Assembly (NCBI RefSeq): GCF_008831285.2
Contig: NC_045150.1
Span: 14,875,362-14,939,361, forward strand
Direction of reading: 5' to 3'
DNA from: Nymphaea colorata
Lineage: Eukaryota; Streptophyta; Magnoliopsida; Nymphaeales; Nymphaeaceae
Length of the DNA stretch: 64,000 nucleotides
The position numbers and the translations under genes are program-made. This document shows positions 44,380 to 55,534 of the stretch, piece after piece (within the stretch, counting starts at the first letter, position 1; every line of letters begins with the position of its first letter). A model generated the notes under the pieces. That model saw only the letters and a list, made by a program, of their open reading frames with translations, made no database searches and was not told the DNA's origin.

Positions 44380-47300
44380 TCAAGTTAGAGCGTATATGTC
44401 AAATAGGCTCAACTTGGAACAGCAGCTTTGGAATGGTCCCTTTGCAAGAGCCTTAGTAAAGATATCAGCCGTTTGCCCTGTAGTTGAAATGTGTGAGGTA
44501 CTTACAAACCCCTTTTGAATCATGTCTCTAGTATAGTGACAATCTACTTCAACATGCTTGGTTCTTTCATGAAAAGCCGGATTATTAGCAATAAACAGTG
44601 CAGCTTTGTTATCACATAACAGTTGCATAGGAAGAGGCACTTCGACAGTAAGATCCAACATCAGGGATCTAACCCACATAACTTCAGCAGTACCCTGAGC
44701 CATAGCTCTATACTCAGATTCTGCACTTGATCTGGCAACCACAGTTTGCTTCTTACTCTTCCATGTAACCAAGTTGGATCCAATAAACACACAAAATCCA
44801 GTAGTGGATTTTCTGTCTGAGGGGCATCCTGCATAGTCGGCATCAACATACACAGATATAGTGAGTGAGGTACCATTCTGAAAGAAGAGTCCCGTTCCTG
44901 GTGAATTCTTTAGATACCTAAGAATCATCATAGCAGCATCCCAATGAACTTTCTTGGGCTTATCCATAAATTGACTCACTCTGCTAACAGCATAGGCAAT
45001 GTCAGGTCGAGTAACAGTGATGTATAGGAGCTTCCCAACAATCCCTCTATACTGTCTCGCATCAACATCTTCAGTATCATCATCATACAAGCGGGTATTG
45101 ATATCCATAGGCGTGGATGCAGGCCGACACCCCAGCATCCCTGTCTCTTGCAAAACATCAGTAACGTATTTCCTCTGGCACATGATAAGGCCCTTTTGAT
45201 TTCTGGCAAACTCAATACCAAGGAAATAACGTAGTTCACCAAGGTCCTTGGTGACAAAGTGTTGTCCAAGGACATCCTTGATGTTGGAAATCCCCTGATC
45301 ATCATCCCCTGTAACAATGATATCATCAACATAAACAAGAACTATCACCGTACCTGTAGAAGTCTTCTTGACAAAGAGGGAATGGTCGGCCGAAGAACGT
45401 CTGAAGCCCTCATTCTCAATATTCTCTGACAATTTCTGAAACCAAGCTCGAGGACTCTGTTTCAGACCATAAATCGCCTTTCGCAATCTGCACACTTTCT
45501 GACACTCCCCCTCAGCAACAAACCCTGGTGGTTGCTGCATATACACTTCTTCATGTAAGTCACCATAGAGAAAGACATTTTTGACATCAAGCTGTGAGAG
45601 GGACCAAGTCTTGCTGACAGCCACAGCAAGGAGAATCCGTAAGGAAGCATGTCGTGCCACAGGAGAGAAGGTATCATAATAATCAACCCCATAAGTTTGG
45701 GTATAGCCTTTTGCAACCAGACGAGCCTTATATCTGTCAATACTGCCATCTGCTCGGTATTTGATAGTAAAGACCCATCTGCAACCAACAATGGCTGCAT
45801 CAGCTGAAGGAGTAACAAGTGTCCAGGTGCCTCTAGACTGAAGAGCATCCATCTCTTCTTGCATAGCTGCTGCCCATTTGGGATCAGAGAGAGCATCCAT
45901 GGAATTCTGTGGAAGAGCAATAGCCGACAGCCCCTTGACAAACTGTCGGTACATAGGGGTGAGTCTATCCATGGATAAATGACCAGAGATAGGATGCAAA
46001 GTGCAACTGCGTTTGCCTTTCCTTTGAGCAATGGGCACATCAAGTTCATTAGGAGCAGGAACATGCTCGTGACATACTCCTATGTCATCATTACATAAAA
46101 CATTGTCAGTTGAGTTTGTGTCAGGAATTACCTTGGGCGTGCTGGGTGAAGGCACAGGTGCACATTGAACAGGCGCAGCAGGCTTAGTACGACGTTGGTA
46201 GACAGCCCCAAAACGTGGATCAACTGGGTTTGGACAACTCATGAGAGGTAGAGGAAATTGGACTTCATCATTTAATTCAGGCGCCCTTAATTGAGTTCCA
46301 TTTGGGGAGAAGAAAGAGGTTGATTCAAAAAATGTAACATCAGCACTCACATAATACCGACGAGTAGAAGGATCATAACATCGATATCCCTTTTGAGTGC
46401 GGGAATAACCAACAAAGATCGTTTTGATGGCCCGAGGAGACAACTTATCTCGCCCAGGACCAAGCAACTGAACAAAGGCAACACATCCAAAAACACGAGG
46501 TGGAACAGAAAACAAGTCTCTGTCAGGAAAGAGGACAGAGATAGGAATAAGGTCTCCCAACACAGATGACGGCATACGATTAATAAGATAGCATGCTGTG
46601 AGAACAGCATCGCCCCAGTAAGAATGGGGAACATGGCTATGTATGATAATGGTTCTGGCAACATCAAGAATATGACGGTGTTTCCGTTCAGCAACCCCAT
46701 TTTGTTGGGAGGTATAGGCACAAGAAGTTTGGTGGATGATACCCTTATCCCTGAAAAATTGTTCCAAAGAGGAAGCACAGAACTCAAGAGCATTGTCAGA
46801 GCGCACAATTTTGACACAAGTATCAAACTGAGTCAGAATTTCATTGATAAAATTTTTGATTACATGACCCACTTCAGATTTATGCTTCATAAGAAAAACC
46901 CAACTAACACGACTATAGTCATCGACAGCAACAAGATAATATCGATGACCTTGAAGAGCAGGTGTACGACTCGGACCCCAAACATCAAAATGAAGTAACT
47001 CAAACACAGAATGGCTACTTCGACTGGGCCGCGGAGGAAAGGATGACCGATGGTGTTTGCCCAACTGACAAGACTCGCATTGAAAAGAAGACTTAGGAGA
47101 CAGCTGAGGAAGAACATGCAGCAGTTTCTGAAACGGTAGATGTCCAAAACGTAAATGCCAAGTATAGGCCGAGGATGAGGACGACCCTGCAGAGGTAGAC
47201 CCAGCAAAGGGAAAGGGATGCACTAGCCTGTAAAGACCTCCCTGTTCACGGCCACTGCCAATCACCCTGCCCGTCAGTATATCCTGAAACACAAGAGAAG

Positions 47301-48585
47301 AGGAGTCAAATATCGCACGACAGTTTAAATCTCTGGTAATCTGACTGATAGATAGTAGGGTATGTGGGAATTCTGGTGCATGAAGAACATGTTGCAATGG
47401 TAATGATGAAGTAAGTTGGACCTCTCCAAGTCCAACAACGGGAGAATATTTGCCATCTGCTAGAATAACCGAGCGACCAGGTGGAGTAGGGACATAAGAA
47501 GTAAACTGTGCCTTGTCTCCACAGAGATGTGTCGATGCACCCGAATCAATGAGCCAATCTGTAGTGTCAGAATACATACCAGATGAAGATGCACTGGCAG
47601 CAGTAGTGATAATAGAGGTGGTCGGATCAGGAGCTTGTTGAGGTCTATCTCCAATCAAGTGTCTCAACTGAGAGATAATATCATCTGCACGTAACTCACT
47701 GGAGGAAACAGGATGCTGAGTCTTAGGCTGCTCTGGAGAATCAGTAAAAACAGTCTGATTGGCAACAGCTGGACGACCATGTTTCTGCCAACACTTATCT
47801 ACAGTGTGACCAATGCGATGACAAAACTGACATACTGGGCGCGAAGGGGTATTGCCACGGCCACGGTATCCTCGTCCTCTGGCAAAGAGGGACCCACCTC
47901 TGCCACGAGTAGCAAGCATAGCAGAAGTGGTATCAAGAACAGTCGATGAAGGGATTGGAATTCTGCTTAGCCTACTATAAGCTTCATCAATAGGAGGAAT
48001 CGAGGGACTAGTGAGCATCTGATTCTTTGCTGATTCATAAACAGAGTCTAATCCAGACAGAAATACTCCAACCATAAGCATATCTCTGTATGCCTTCTGT
48101 TGTTCACACTTACATGCAGGAAAGTAGCTGTTTAGTCTCTCAAACATGGACTTGAGACTAGAATAATAAGTATGTAGAGGGCGACCATCTTGGCGCATCT
48201 GATGAATATCATGATGAAGCTGCATAATTCTTGTTTCATTCCTTGCTTGTGAATAGGTGGCTGCAAGGGAATCCCACATATCCTTTGCACTTTCCTTATG
48301 CAGGACTTCATTGGCAATGTCTTGAGTAAGAGTACCAACAATCCATACCATAACCAACGAATTATCTTTAAACCAAGTAGTATATTTTCCTACCTTCTGT
48401 ACGGGCTCGGGCTCCAATATAAGATGTTCCTTCTCATGAGCGATCAAGGTTCTTTTTACTTGCATGGCCCACATCTCGTAATTACCCCCATCCATTTTGG
48501 TGATAAAGCTGGAAAATGGGGAACTCTTCATCTCTCCCGACGACACAAAGGAAGAGGTATTAGCGCCGCTGCTAATTTCAGACAT
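44380..48585 (-). CDS. Copia D2 gag-pol polyprotein, 1401 residues
   Basis: The ATG at 48585 equals that of element D. Domains are gag capsid-like, a CCHC knuckle (CQFCHRIGHTVDKC, about 251-265), protease WLIDSGASTHLCG (about 342), an HHCC finger (about 476), integrase core (DVWGPS, SDNALEF, ERKHRH), reverse transcriptase (YVDDIIVTG, about 1084) and RNase H (DADYAGCPSDRKSTTG, about 1245). No stop or frameshift exists. One oddity is QLDVKNVFLYGD in reverse transcriptase: D, B, C, E and A all have alanine where D2 has valine, next to a block that is nearly invariant in copia elements. That could reduce activity. Confidence 0.96.
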   Translation of the reverse strand: MSEISSGANTSSFVSSGEMKSSPFSSFITKMDGGNYEMWAMQVKRTLIAHEKEHLILEPEPVQKVGKYTTWFKDNSLVMVWIVGTLTQDIANEVLHKESAKDMWDSLAATYSQARNETRIMQLHHDIHQMRQDGRPLHTYYSSLKSMFERLNSYFPACKCEQQKAYRDMLMVGVFLSGLDSVYESAKNQMLTSPSIPPIDEAYSRLSRIPIPSSTVLDTTSAMLATRGRGGSLFARGRGYRGRGNTPSRPVCQFCHRIGHTVDKCWQKHGRPAVANQTVFTDSPEQPKTQHPVSSSELRADDIISQLRHLIGDRPQQAPDPTTSIITTAASASSSGMYSDTTDWLIDSGASTHLCGDKAQFTSYVPTPPGRSVILADGKYSPVVGLGEVQLTSSLPLQHVLHAPEFPHTLLSISQITRDLNCRAIFDSSSLVFQDILTGRVIGSGREQGGLYRLVHPFPFAGSTSAGSSSSSAYTWHLRFGHLPFQKLLHVLPQLSPKSSFQCESCQLGKHHRSSFPPRPSRSSHSVFELLHFDVWGPSRTPALQGHRYYLVAVDDYSRVSWVFLMKHKSEVGHVIKNFINEILTQFDTCVKIVRSDNALEFCASSLEQFFRDKGIIHQTSCAYTSQQNGVAERKHRHILDVARTIIIHSHVPHSYWGDAVLTACYLINRMPSSVLGDLIPISVLFPDRDLFSVPPRVFGCVAFVQLLGPGRDKLSPRAIKTIFVGYSRTQKGYRCYDPSTRRYYVSADVTFFESTSFFSPNGTQLRAPELNDEVQFPLPLMSCPNPVDPRFGAVYQRRTKPAAPVQCAPVPSPSTPKVIPDTNSTDNVLCNDDIGVCHEHVPAPNELDVPIAQRKGKRSCTLHPISGHLSMDRLTPMYRQFVKGLSAIALPQNSMDALSDPKWAAAMQEEMDALQSRGTWTLVTPSADAAIVGCRWVFTIKYRADGSIDRYKARLVAKGYTQTYGVDYYDTFSPVARHASLRILLAVAVSKTWSLSQLDVKNVFLYGDLHEEVYMQQPPGFVAEGECQKVCRLRKAIYGLKQSPRAWFQKLSENIENEGFRRSSADHSLFVKKTSTGTVIVLVYVDDIIVTGDDDQGISNIKDVLGQHFVTKDLGELRYFLGIEFARNQKGLIMCQRKYVTDVLQETGMLGCRPASTPMDINTRLYDDDTEDVDARQYRGIVGKLLYITVTRPDIAYAVSRVSQFMDKPKKVHWDAAMMILRYLKNSPGTGLFFQNGTSLTISVYVDADYAGCPSDRKSTTGFCVFIGSNLVTWKSKKQTVVARSSAESEYRAMAQGTAEVMWVRSLMLDLTVEVPLPMQLLCDNKAALFIANNPAFHERTKHVEVDCHYTRDMIQKGFVSTSHISTTGQTADIFTKALAKGPFQSCCSKLSLFDIYALT

Positions 48586-49256
48586 CGCTCAACACAATGG
48601 AGGAAATCGAGCCACGGAATAGGAAGTGTAGGCAAAAAGAAGACAATCACATATCGAAAGACAACATGCTGATCATGAAGCAGTTAACACGGGCAGCAAT
48701 CCATAAGTCTGATCGGCTGGAAGAGGCAACAACAGAACTGAACGAAGACAGATTACCAGAGGCGACAGCGAAGACGCTGAGAGGAAAATCAGCGTGCAGA
48801 GCAGCGGCGGAGTAGAGGAGGCGATGCAGCGAAGACGCTGAGAAGAAAATCAGCGTGCAGGGCAGCGGCGGAGCAGAGGAGAGTGGTGGAGACAGCAGAG
48901 GCGATGCAGCGTGCAGCGGCGATTCAGCGGCAGCGGAGAAGCAACAGTGACAGACGGCGGCGGCGGGCGGAGGTGACAGCCACGGCGGGCAGCGGCGAAG
49001 ATGACTGCAACAGCTGACGGAGGCGTCGGGCGGAGAAGACAGCAACGGGCGGAGGCGTCGGGCGGAGAGGTCAGCGACGGGCGGAGGCGTCGGGTGGAGA
49101 GGTCAGGACAGCGACTGGCAGAGGCGTCGGGTGGAGAGGTCAGCGACGGGCGGAGATGGGTGGACACGAGCGGGTGGAGGAAGCGCAGCGATGGGCGCGG
49201 TCAGGCGGCGGGCGGCGCCGCTCAATCGGCGCACCAAGGAGGAGGAGACGGCTGCT
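48586..49256 (-). repeat. Copia D2 leader with GC-rich tandem repeats
   Basis: The leader carries the same unit families as element D (GACGCCTCCGCCC and a longer CAGCGTCTTC unit) in different number. It encodes nothing recognised on the element strand. Confidence 0.85.
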
Positions 49257-49268
49257 GCTCTGATACCA
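49257..49268 (-). other. Copia D2 primer binding site
   Basis: GCTCTGATACCA on the plus strand, i.e. TGGTATCAGAGC on the element strand, next to the 5' LTR. Confidence 0.92.
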
Positions 49269-49433
49269 TGATAAGATTAGAAAGAATAATCTTTGATTAA
49301 CCTCGAAATCTGCCCTAACTCCTCTTTATATAGACTAGAGGAGAGAGAGAAGTTACAAGAGAAACATCTAAAGGAAAAGTTATTACAAAAGTACCCTCTT
49401 AAACCTAAAACTGAATATAAACACATCTTAACA
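49269..49433 (-). repeat. Copia D2 5' LTR (165 bp)
   Basis: Matches 44208-44372. ATATT follows at 49434-49438. Confidence 0.95.
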
Positions 49434-49438
49434 ATATT
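49434..49438. repeat. Copia D2 target-site duplication, right copy
   Basis: ATATT, identical to 44203-44207. Confidence 0.92.
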
Positions 49439-50786
49439 GATTGTGTAACATTCTCATTATATTATATGTTATTGTTTTAATTATACTTGATTATTTTAAT
49501 ACTTTATGATGATAACCTAATTATTTGTTTGTCTTTTTAATTTCTGAAATGCAGGAACTAGACGGTGATGCATCTTCTCAAGTATTGCATGACTTCGATG
49601 GGAAGAGTAGTGTGCATGACAGAGGACTAGTTATTTAGCAAGATGTCATAGTTGTATTTTGCTTTTACAGTCGATGTAATAATCTCTGCTTCATTTTATG
49701 TTTAATTGAAAGCTTTTCTTGCTTGAACTGTAAAGATATTTGAAGAGATGTCATGTTGTGGCTAAGAGACCCGCCAGATCTCTTTCTTTCCATCACATTC
49801 TTCTTGTGAAAGTGTCAACTGTTCTTCCAGTTTTTCATAAAAGCTTTGTCACAACTATGGTTGTGACATTCTGGTTCATGTATATTTGATTAAATGTATG
49901 CTTTTACTCTTTACAAGAAGAGTTCATTTGAAATGAAGGGTGCACGCTCTTACATTATTTGAACATGTTCCTTCCAATGTGATGTGAATGTTTCTCCTTT
50001 TGTTCACTGGCGTTTTGTATTGCTTCCTGATAAAAGTGTTCTACGTTTTTTGTTTTTTCTTATTTATTGTTGATGAAGTTGAAACTGAAATTGAAGGTTT
50101 CTTTCAGTACAAACGTCAGACAGGACGGACAGAACGGATAGATCAGACAAGACAAAAACAAACGTCAGACAGGACGGACAAAACAGACAGAACAGACACA
50201 CACAAAACAAACGCCGGACAAGAAGGATATAGTGTTCTATTCCTAAAATCATTAAACAGTGGACAAGGAACACCATTATCCATGAGGACAGGACATTGGT
50301 GTAATGGACAGGACGTCCTGTCTGTCCTGTCCCAATGGACACCAATCAGCAAGTCATGTAGCATTGAAAATAAAATTTAATTTTTAACAAAAAATTTCTT
50401 GCCCATCAATGAAAAAACTAACTGTTGGGTTGGTTTTCATAAATTTCTTTCTAGAAATTTTTGTTCTACCCTTTCGGGTGGAAAAAAAATTACAATCTCA
50501 AAGCATTTTTTTTAATCTAAGATTCTCTTTTTCCATCTTGGGGTTTTAGAAATCTGAATTTTGCATTTTCTTGAATCCCTGAGATAAATTTTTTGAAAAC
50601 TTCTTTTCAACTCCATATTTCCAATACATCAAACTGCCCATAAGGTTTGCTTAGGAATGTGAATGAGTCAGTAGCATAATATTTCACAAACTTACACAAG
50701 GTTTAGATCCATGCAGTCAAAACTGGTGAACAAAACTGCGTCACCTAGAATTCGGGCACTATCTTGGTGGCGGAACTCCAAACTGA

Positions 50787-50882
50787 GTCTGAGATTTGGA
50801 TAAGGATCCGACGTGATTATATGTAAGCTTTACACCTTATACCTGTTAGATCCGGAATTGCTTGTGGAGATCCAGATCTGGG
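50787..50882 (+). repeat. 95-bp direct repeat, copy 1
   Basis: Starts GTCTGAGATTTGG and ends CCAGATCTGGG. It matches 51803-51897 with one substitution and one indel by eye. Confidence 0.93.
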
Positions 50883-51802
50883 TCTAGATCTAATTTGGTC
50901 CATCTCCGATTGGCTTGATGGTGATCAGTTTCTTTCTTCATTGCTCAAATTCTACTTTTCCCAACCGCTTGCTTTTTCTCATCACTTTTTTGTTTTTTTG
51001 TTTGTGTTTGTGTTTGTGTGTGTATGTGCATCCGAGCAGCAAGTGTATATGTACTTCAGAGGCAGCGGGAAAGCCGCTGAGATGAAGCGTGAAGCTGCAC
51101 GTGGTGCAGCAAGGGTTGCACTGTAGAGATTGATGGACAGGAACAGCTTCTTTCATATGATGACGTATTCTAGAGAGCTGTTTGAGGTTCTCTGCTTCCC
51201 ATGATAGGGTTGTGTATCATTTTCTTTCGTTTCTTTTCTTTTTCTTCTGTGCAGAGAAATAGGTCTAAACAAACAGAACACTGTAGTTACCAAATTCTAT
51301 AATTTGTTTGAAGTGATTTTTCTCTCTTTTCTTAGGTTCATTGTCTCCAGGTTTCCCGTTCCTGAAAGTTGTTTCTGGATGAATTCTTTGACGCTGTTTT
51401 GTACTATCTTGGTTTACAATTTATGTAATGAATGTGTAAAGCTCTCGCACCGGAGATTTCATCATAAACAGAGTTGGACCAGCAGCAAGTTTCCTTAGTC
51501 TTTTTCTACTCATGATAGTTTTGCTAAAGGACGAGTGCTAACGATTACCGGGGTCGTTCGACAAGGGGAACAGTCACATACTGTCGATGAATCTTAGGGT
51601 AGATTTATCATTTAAGAAACAATTTGTTCCAATTGCCAAACAGCTCCGTTAAAAGACCATTCATGTTCCAGGATAAGTTGGGCATGGTCTCCAGTAGACT
51701 AGGGAAAACGTTTCAGTAACGCAAGTTATTGGAGATCAACGTCCCATTGGGTTCTTTTAAAACAGGAGACTTAAAGATAATTTCACGTGGATTGTGACTT
51801 TG

Positions 51803-51897
51803 GTCTGAGATTTGGATAAGGATCCGACGCGATTATATGTAAGCTTTACACCTTATACCTGTTAGATCCGGATTGCTTGTGGAGATCCAGATCTGGG
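51803..51897 (+). repeat. 95-bp direct repeat, copy 2
   Basis: Second copy of 50787-50882, about 1.02 kb downstream in the same orientation. Confidence 0.93.
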
Positions 51898-52621
51898 CGT
51901 TGAATGTGTTTGTTCCAAATCGTAGAGGAAAATAGCCCATTTCCTTCAGAGTATGCAATACTTCAATTGCACAGTTGAACTTAACATGTCTCGCATCTAT
52001 GGGTCTTCCTCGGGTTGTTCATGTTGGACCTTAAAGAGCGAGTTTGATGGCGAGGAAGCTTTCTTCTCCTGTTGAGAAATGTTAACATGGTGTACAGTAT
52101 GATGGGAATAATCTTCAGATGATTGTCTTTCTTGGATTTTGAGTCATAAATGTCCAAGAACGGATTTTTTACATGTTTGTCGCTGCCCAAATTTGGTCGT
52201 CTATCATTCGACATCTTTTATGTATAACATGTCTTTTTCTCCTTTAAAGGTTGAATATATTTTTATAAAATTTTCAATAGGAAAATTGTCAGACAACCCA
52301 CATATTAGAGGCATAAATGGCTGGCGTTGGAAGAAGTTAATAAGATGGGAGATGTGACCAGAATGCAGTCGGGATGCCGATCCGACCTGCTGTAGACGAG
52401 TCAGAGGAGGCATGTTTGGCTTTTATTTTAAGGAGTCGTGGACGCAGGTTTCGCGCTTGCAGCTGCACGGCGGGGCCGCGGGAAGGGGAGCGGCACGGCC
52501 AAGCTTATAATCACCACGACGCCCTAGAGGTCGCCCGGAAGTCTATATGACGGTTCAGCATTTCTCCTTCCTGCAACATGGGCATCGATGCCTGCAGGCT
52601 TGTGCTCAAGGTCCCAAACTT

Positions 52622-52712
52622 TCTCCTTGTAAGTTCGACTACCACTTATCTCCTTTCCTAGCTCTCTCCCTGTAAGTTCGACTACCACTCATCTCCTTCC
52701 TCTCTCTTCCAG
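52622..52712 (+). repeat. 43-bp tandem duplication with two splice-donor-like sites before the PPR frame
   Basis: GTAAGTTCGACTACCACT occurs at 52629 and 52672, each time as a good GTAAGT donor. An acceptor-like CTCTTCCAG ends at 52712. An ATG at 52578 could start a short first exon, but neither donor gives an open in-phase join, so the true start of the PPR gene is not resolved. Confidence 0.7.
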
Positions 52713-55534
52713 TATCCAGGAAACCCGCTCATGTTTTTCCTAGAAAATCTTGCGCCTTGCAAGGGTTTAGGCTATGCTGCCACACGAGGACCCAGTTCTC
52801 GGAGAGGGGAGTGAGCAAAGCAAGAAAGAAGAGATATGGTGGTTGCATACCGTCAGTGTTGCGCTCTTTGGATGTTGACAGTGACGTGAGCAACGCCTTG
52901 AGGCCTTGGGTTGGAAAGCTCAGCCCAAAGGAACAGACCGTCAATCTTAAAGAGCAGCATGATTGGAATACAGCACTTCTGGTATTCCGGTGGTTCAAGT
53001 CTCAGGAAGACTACGTTGCCAATGTTATACACTACAATATTGTCCTTAGAATTCTGGGAAGAGCTCAGAAATGGGATCAATTACGACTTTGTTGGATTGA
53101 GATGGCCGCAGACGAGGTCTTGCCCACAAACAATACTTATGCAACGCTGATTGATGTGTATGCCAAGGGTGGTTTACCGAAGGAGGGACTTGAATGGCTC
53201 AGACACATGAAGTTCAGGGAAATTTTCCCTGACGAGGTTACCATGAACACTGCGGTGCATGTTTTGAAGGAAGCAGGTGAATTTGATCAGGCCGAGCGGT
53301 TTTTCAAGAACTGGTGTGTTGGAAAGATGGATTTGGACCAGTTGAACATCTGTACGGCTGATGCGGAGATGGGTCCCAAGTATTTCTTGTCGACGGAGCT
53401 CTTCAAGGCTGGTCGACCACGTTTATCTAATCATTTTAACGGCAGGAACTCAAACAAGGTAAGCAATCTTGCTGATTCTAGCACGGACCACATGGTTGCA
53501 ATTCGCAAACCGAAACTTGCTGCTACATACAATACATTGATCGACCTATATGGGAAGGCCGGGCGTCTCAAGGACGCATCAAATGCCTTTGCGGAGATGT
53601 TGAGGTGTGGTGTGGTTCCTGATAAGGTAACATTCAACACAATGATTTATACTTGTGGATCCCATGGGAACATGAACGAAGCAGAGGCTTTACTGTGTAA
53701 AATGGAAGAAAGAGGTGTTTCTCCAGATGCAACCACGCTCAACACATTTATAGGCTTATATGCAACTGCTGGAGACATGGATAACATGCTAAAGTTTTAT
53801 AGGAAAATTAACGGAATGGGTCTCTTACCTAACGTTGTGACATATAGGACTATATTGCAGGCATTTGGTCAGAGGAAGATGGATGCAGAATTATAGTTAA
53901 TGTTGGAGGAAATGGAGCAATCTGGTATTAGTATTGATGAGCAGTCGGTAATCATTCAGATGTACATAGACTTGGGGCAGCTTGATCGTGCCCAGGAGTT
54001 TCTTGAAGGCTGTCAACGAGTACGAGGGCTGTCCTCCGTAAACCATGCTGCTGTTTTGGATGCTTATGCTGAGAAGGGGTTATGGAAGGAAGCAGAGGCT
54101 GTGTTCTTGGACAGGAGGGAGTCGGAAAAGAAGATGGAGACAATGGAATGCAATGTTATGATCAAAGCCTATGGAATTGCTAATATGCATGACCAAGCAC
54201 TTTCAATGTTCGAGAGCATGAGATCTCATGGTGCTTGGCCAGATGAATGTACTTACAATTCACTAATCCAAATGCTATCAGATGGAGAATCAGCTGATGC
54301 TGCAGGAGATTTCTTAACAAGAATGCAAGAATCAGTGTTTAGACCTTCTCGTGAAACTTTCTGTGCTGTCATTGCTAGGTATGCCCGTGATAGTCGAGCT
54401 GCTGAAGCAGTAGATGTATATCGGCAGATGATAAGAGCAGGAGTTGACCCAAATGAAATTATCTATGGGTCTTTGATTAATGCATTTGCTGAAGCTGGAA
54501 ATGTTGAAGAAGCTCTTCATTACTTCCATGTGATGGAAGAATCAGGTTTAAACACTAATCAGGTTGTGTATACCTCTCTCATCAAAGCATACAGTAAGAT
54601 AGGTTCTTGGAGAGAAGCACAGGAACTATACGAAAAGATGCTCGATTTGGATGATGGCCCAGACATTATTGCTTCAAATAGCATGATTCGACTTTATTCT
54701 GAGCTTGGGATGGTACATGAAGCCAAGTCAATTTTTGACAAACTAAGAGCTGAAGGGTCTGTTGATGGGGTTTCATTCACCACTATGATGCATCTGTACA
54801 AGAACATGGGCATGGTTGATGATGCAGTTGAAGTTGCTCAAGAACTGCGACAGTCAGACTTGCTTGCAGATTCTGCTTCTTATAATGCAGTCATGTCTAC
54901 ATTTTCCACCAGTGGACAATTGAAAGACTGTGCAGAGGTCTTACATCAGATGTTGGTGATAAAGATCTCTCCAAACAATACCACTTTCAAGGCAATTTTC
55001 ACTGCGTTGAAAAAGAGTTGCCTTCCAATTGAAGCTACAAGTCAGCTTGGCATGTTGAACAAGGACAGGAAACCATATTCTAAACAGGCAATAATAACCT
55101 TGCTCTTCTCTGCGGTCGGAATGCATTCACATGCACAAAAATATTGCGAAGGCATCATGATTGCTGAAGCTAAACTTGATGTTCGTGCATACAATGTTCT
55201 GATTTATGCATTTGTAGCCTCTGGAGAAGTAGATAAAGCGTTAAATTTCTTTATGAAGATGCAAGATGAGGGGCTTGAAGCAGATACAATGACTTATATT
55301 AATCTGGTGACATGCTATGGAAGAGCTGGACTAATAGAAGTTGTTAAGCGGATACATAGGCAGATGAAATCTGGAGAAATAGGACAAAGTGCGTCACTCT
55401 TAAATGCCCTTGTGGATGCATATAGAAATCTGGGTAAACGGGATCTTGCAGATTTGGTCAATCAGGAAAGGTGGTTTGATTCTTATGCTCAACCAGAGGA
55501 TGAAACTAACGTGGAAAATGGTTCACCATCATAA
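52676..55534 (+). pseudogene. Large P-class PPR protein gene with an in-frame stop
   Basis: The coding frame is open from 52676 to a TAG at 53894-53896 and continues in the same frame to TAA at 55532-55534. The protein has a basic N-terminal part, the block LSPKEQTVNLKEQ, the block NVIHYNIVLRILGRAQKWD, then many 35-residue PPR motifs (for example TYNTLIDLYGKAGRLKDA and VVYTSLIKAYSKIGSWREA). Order and blocks match the Arabidopsis At1g73710 type, a P-class organelle RNA-binding protein of about 1000 residues. The stop falls between two PPR motifs, near residue 405. Upstream there is no in-frame ATG, so the start needs a spliced exon. It is a recent pseudogene, a gene with an assembly error, or a gene making two shorter products. 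No other frameshift was seen. Confidence 0.85.

Larger units (their letters stand above)
44208..49433 (-). mobile_element. Copia element D2, structurally complete sister of D
   Basis: Two 165-bp LTRs, identical by eye, enclose a primer site, a repeat-rich leader and one unbroken 1401-codon gag-pol frame, bounded by ATATT. It differs from D by about a dozen residues and by a shorter leader repeat array. Both D2 LTRs have the same one-base deletion relative to both D LTRs, so each element copied its own LTR pair. It is a candidate active element. Confidence 0.96.
40419..50350. mobile_element. Possible old DNA transposon with GGACAGGAC-type ends, holding copia D2
   Basis: A GAGGTCGTTTGATGG terminus-like word after TTA at 40416-40418 is followed by GGACACG, GTCCTG and GGACAGGACGGAC repeats. 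Inverted and direct copies of the same words recur at 50105-50345, ending in a weakly similar inverted word (CCAATCAGCAAGTCATG). A pyrimidine-rich leader-like block (40604-41240) and a transposase-like exon (44053-44197) lie inside. The right end and target duplication could not be fixed, so the boundary is approximate. It could also be two unrelated remnants. Confidence 0.35.
49439..52577. other. Mostly non-coding host DNA
   Basis: 50105-50345 holds GGACAGGAC/GTCCTGTC repeats in both orientations, possibly the end of the transposon called at 40419-50350. A 95-bp direct repeat pair follows. No protein gene was recognised. The last 150 bp before 52577 are GC-richer and may hold the PPR promoter. 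Confidence 0.5.
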
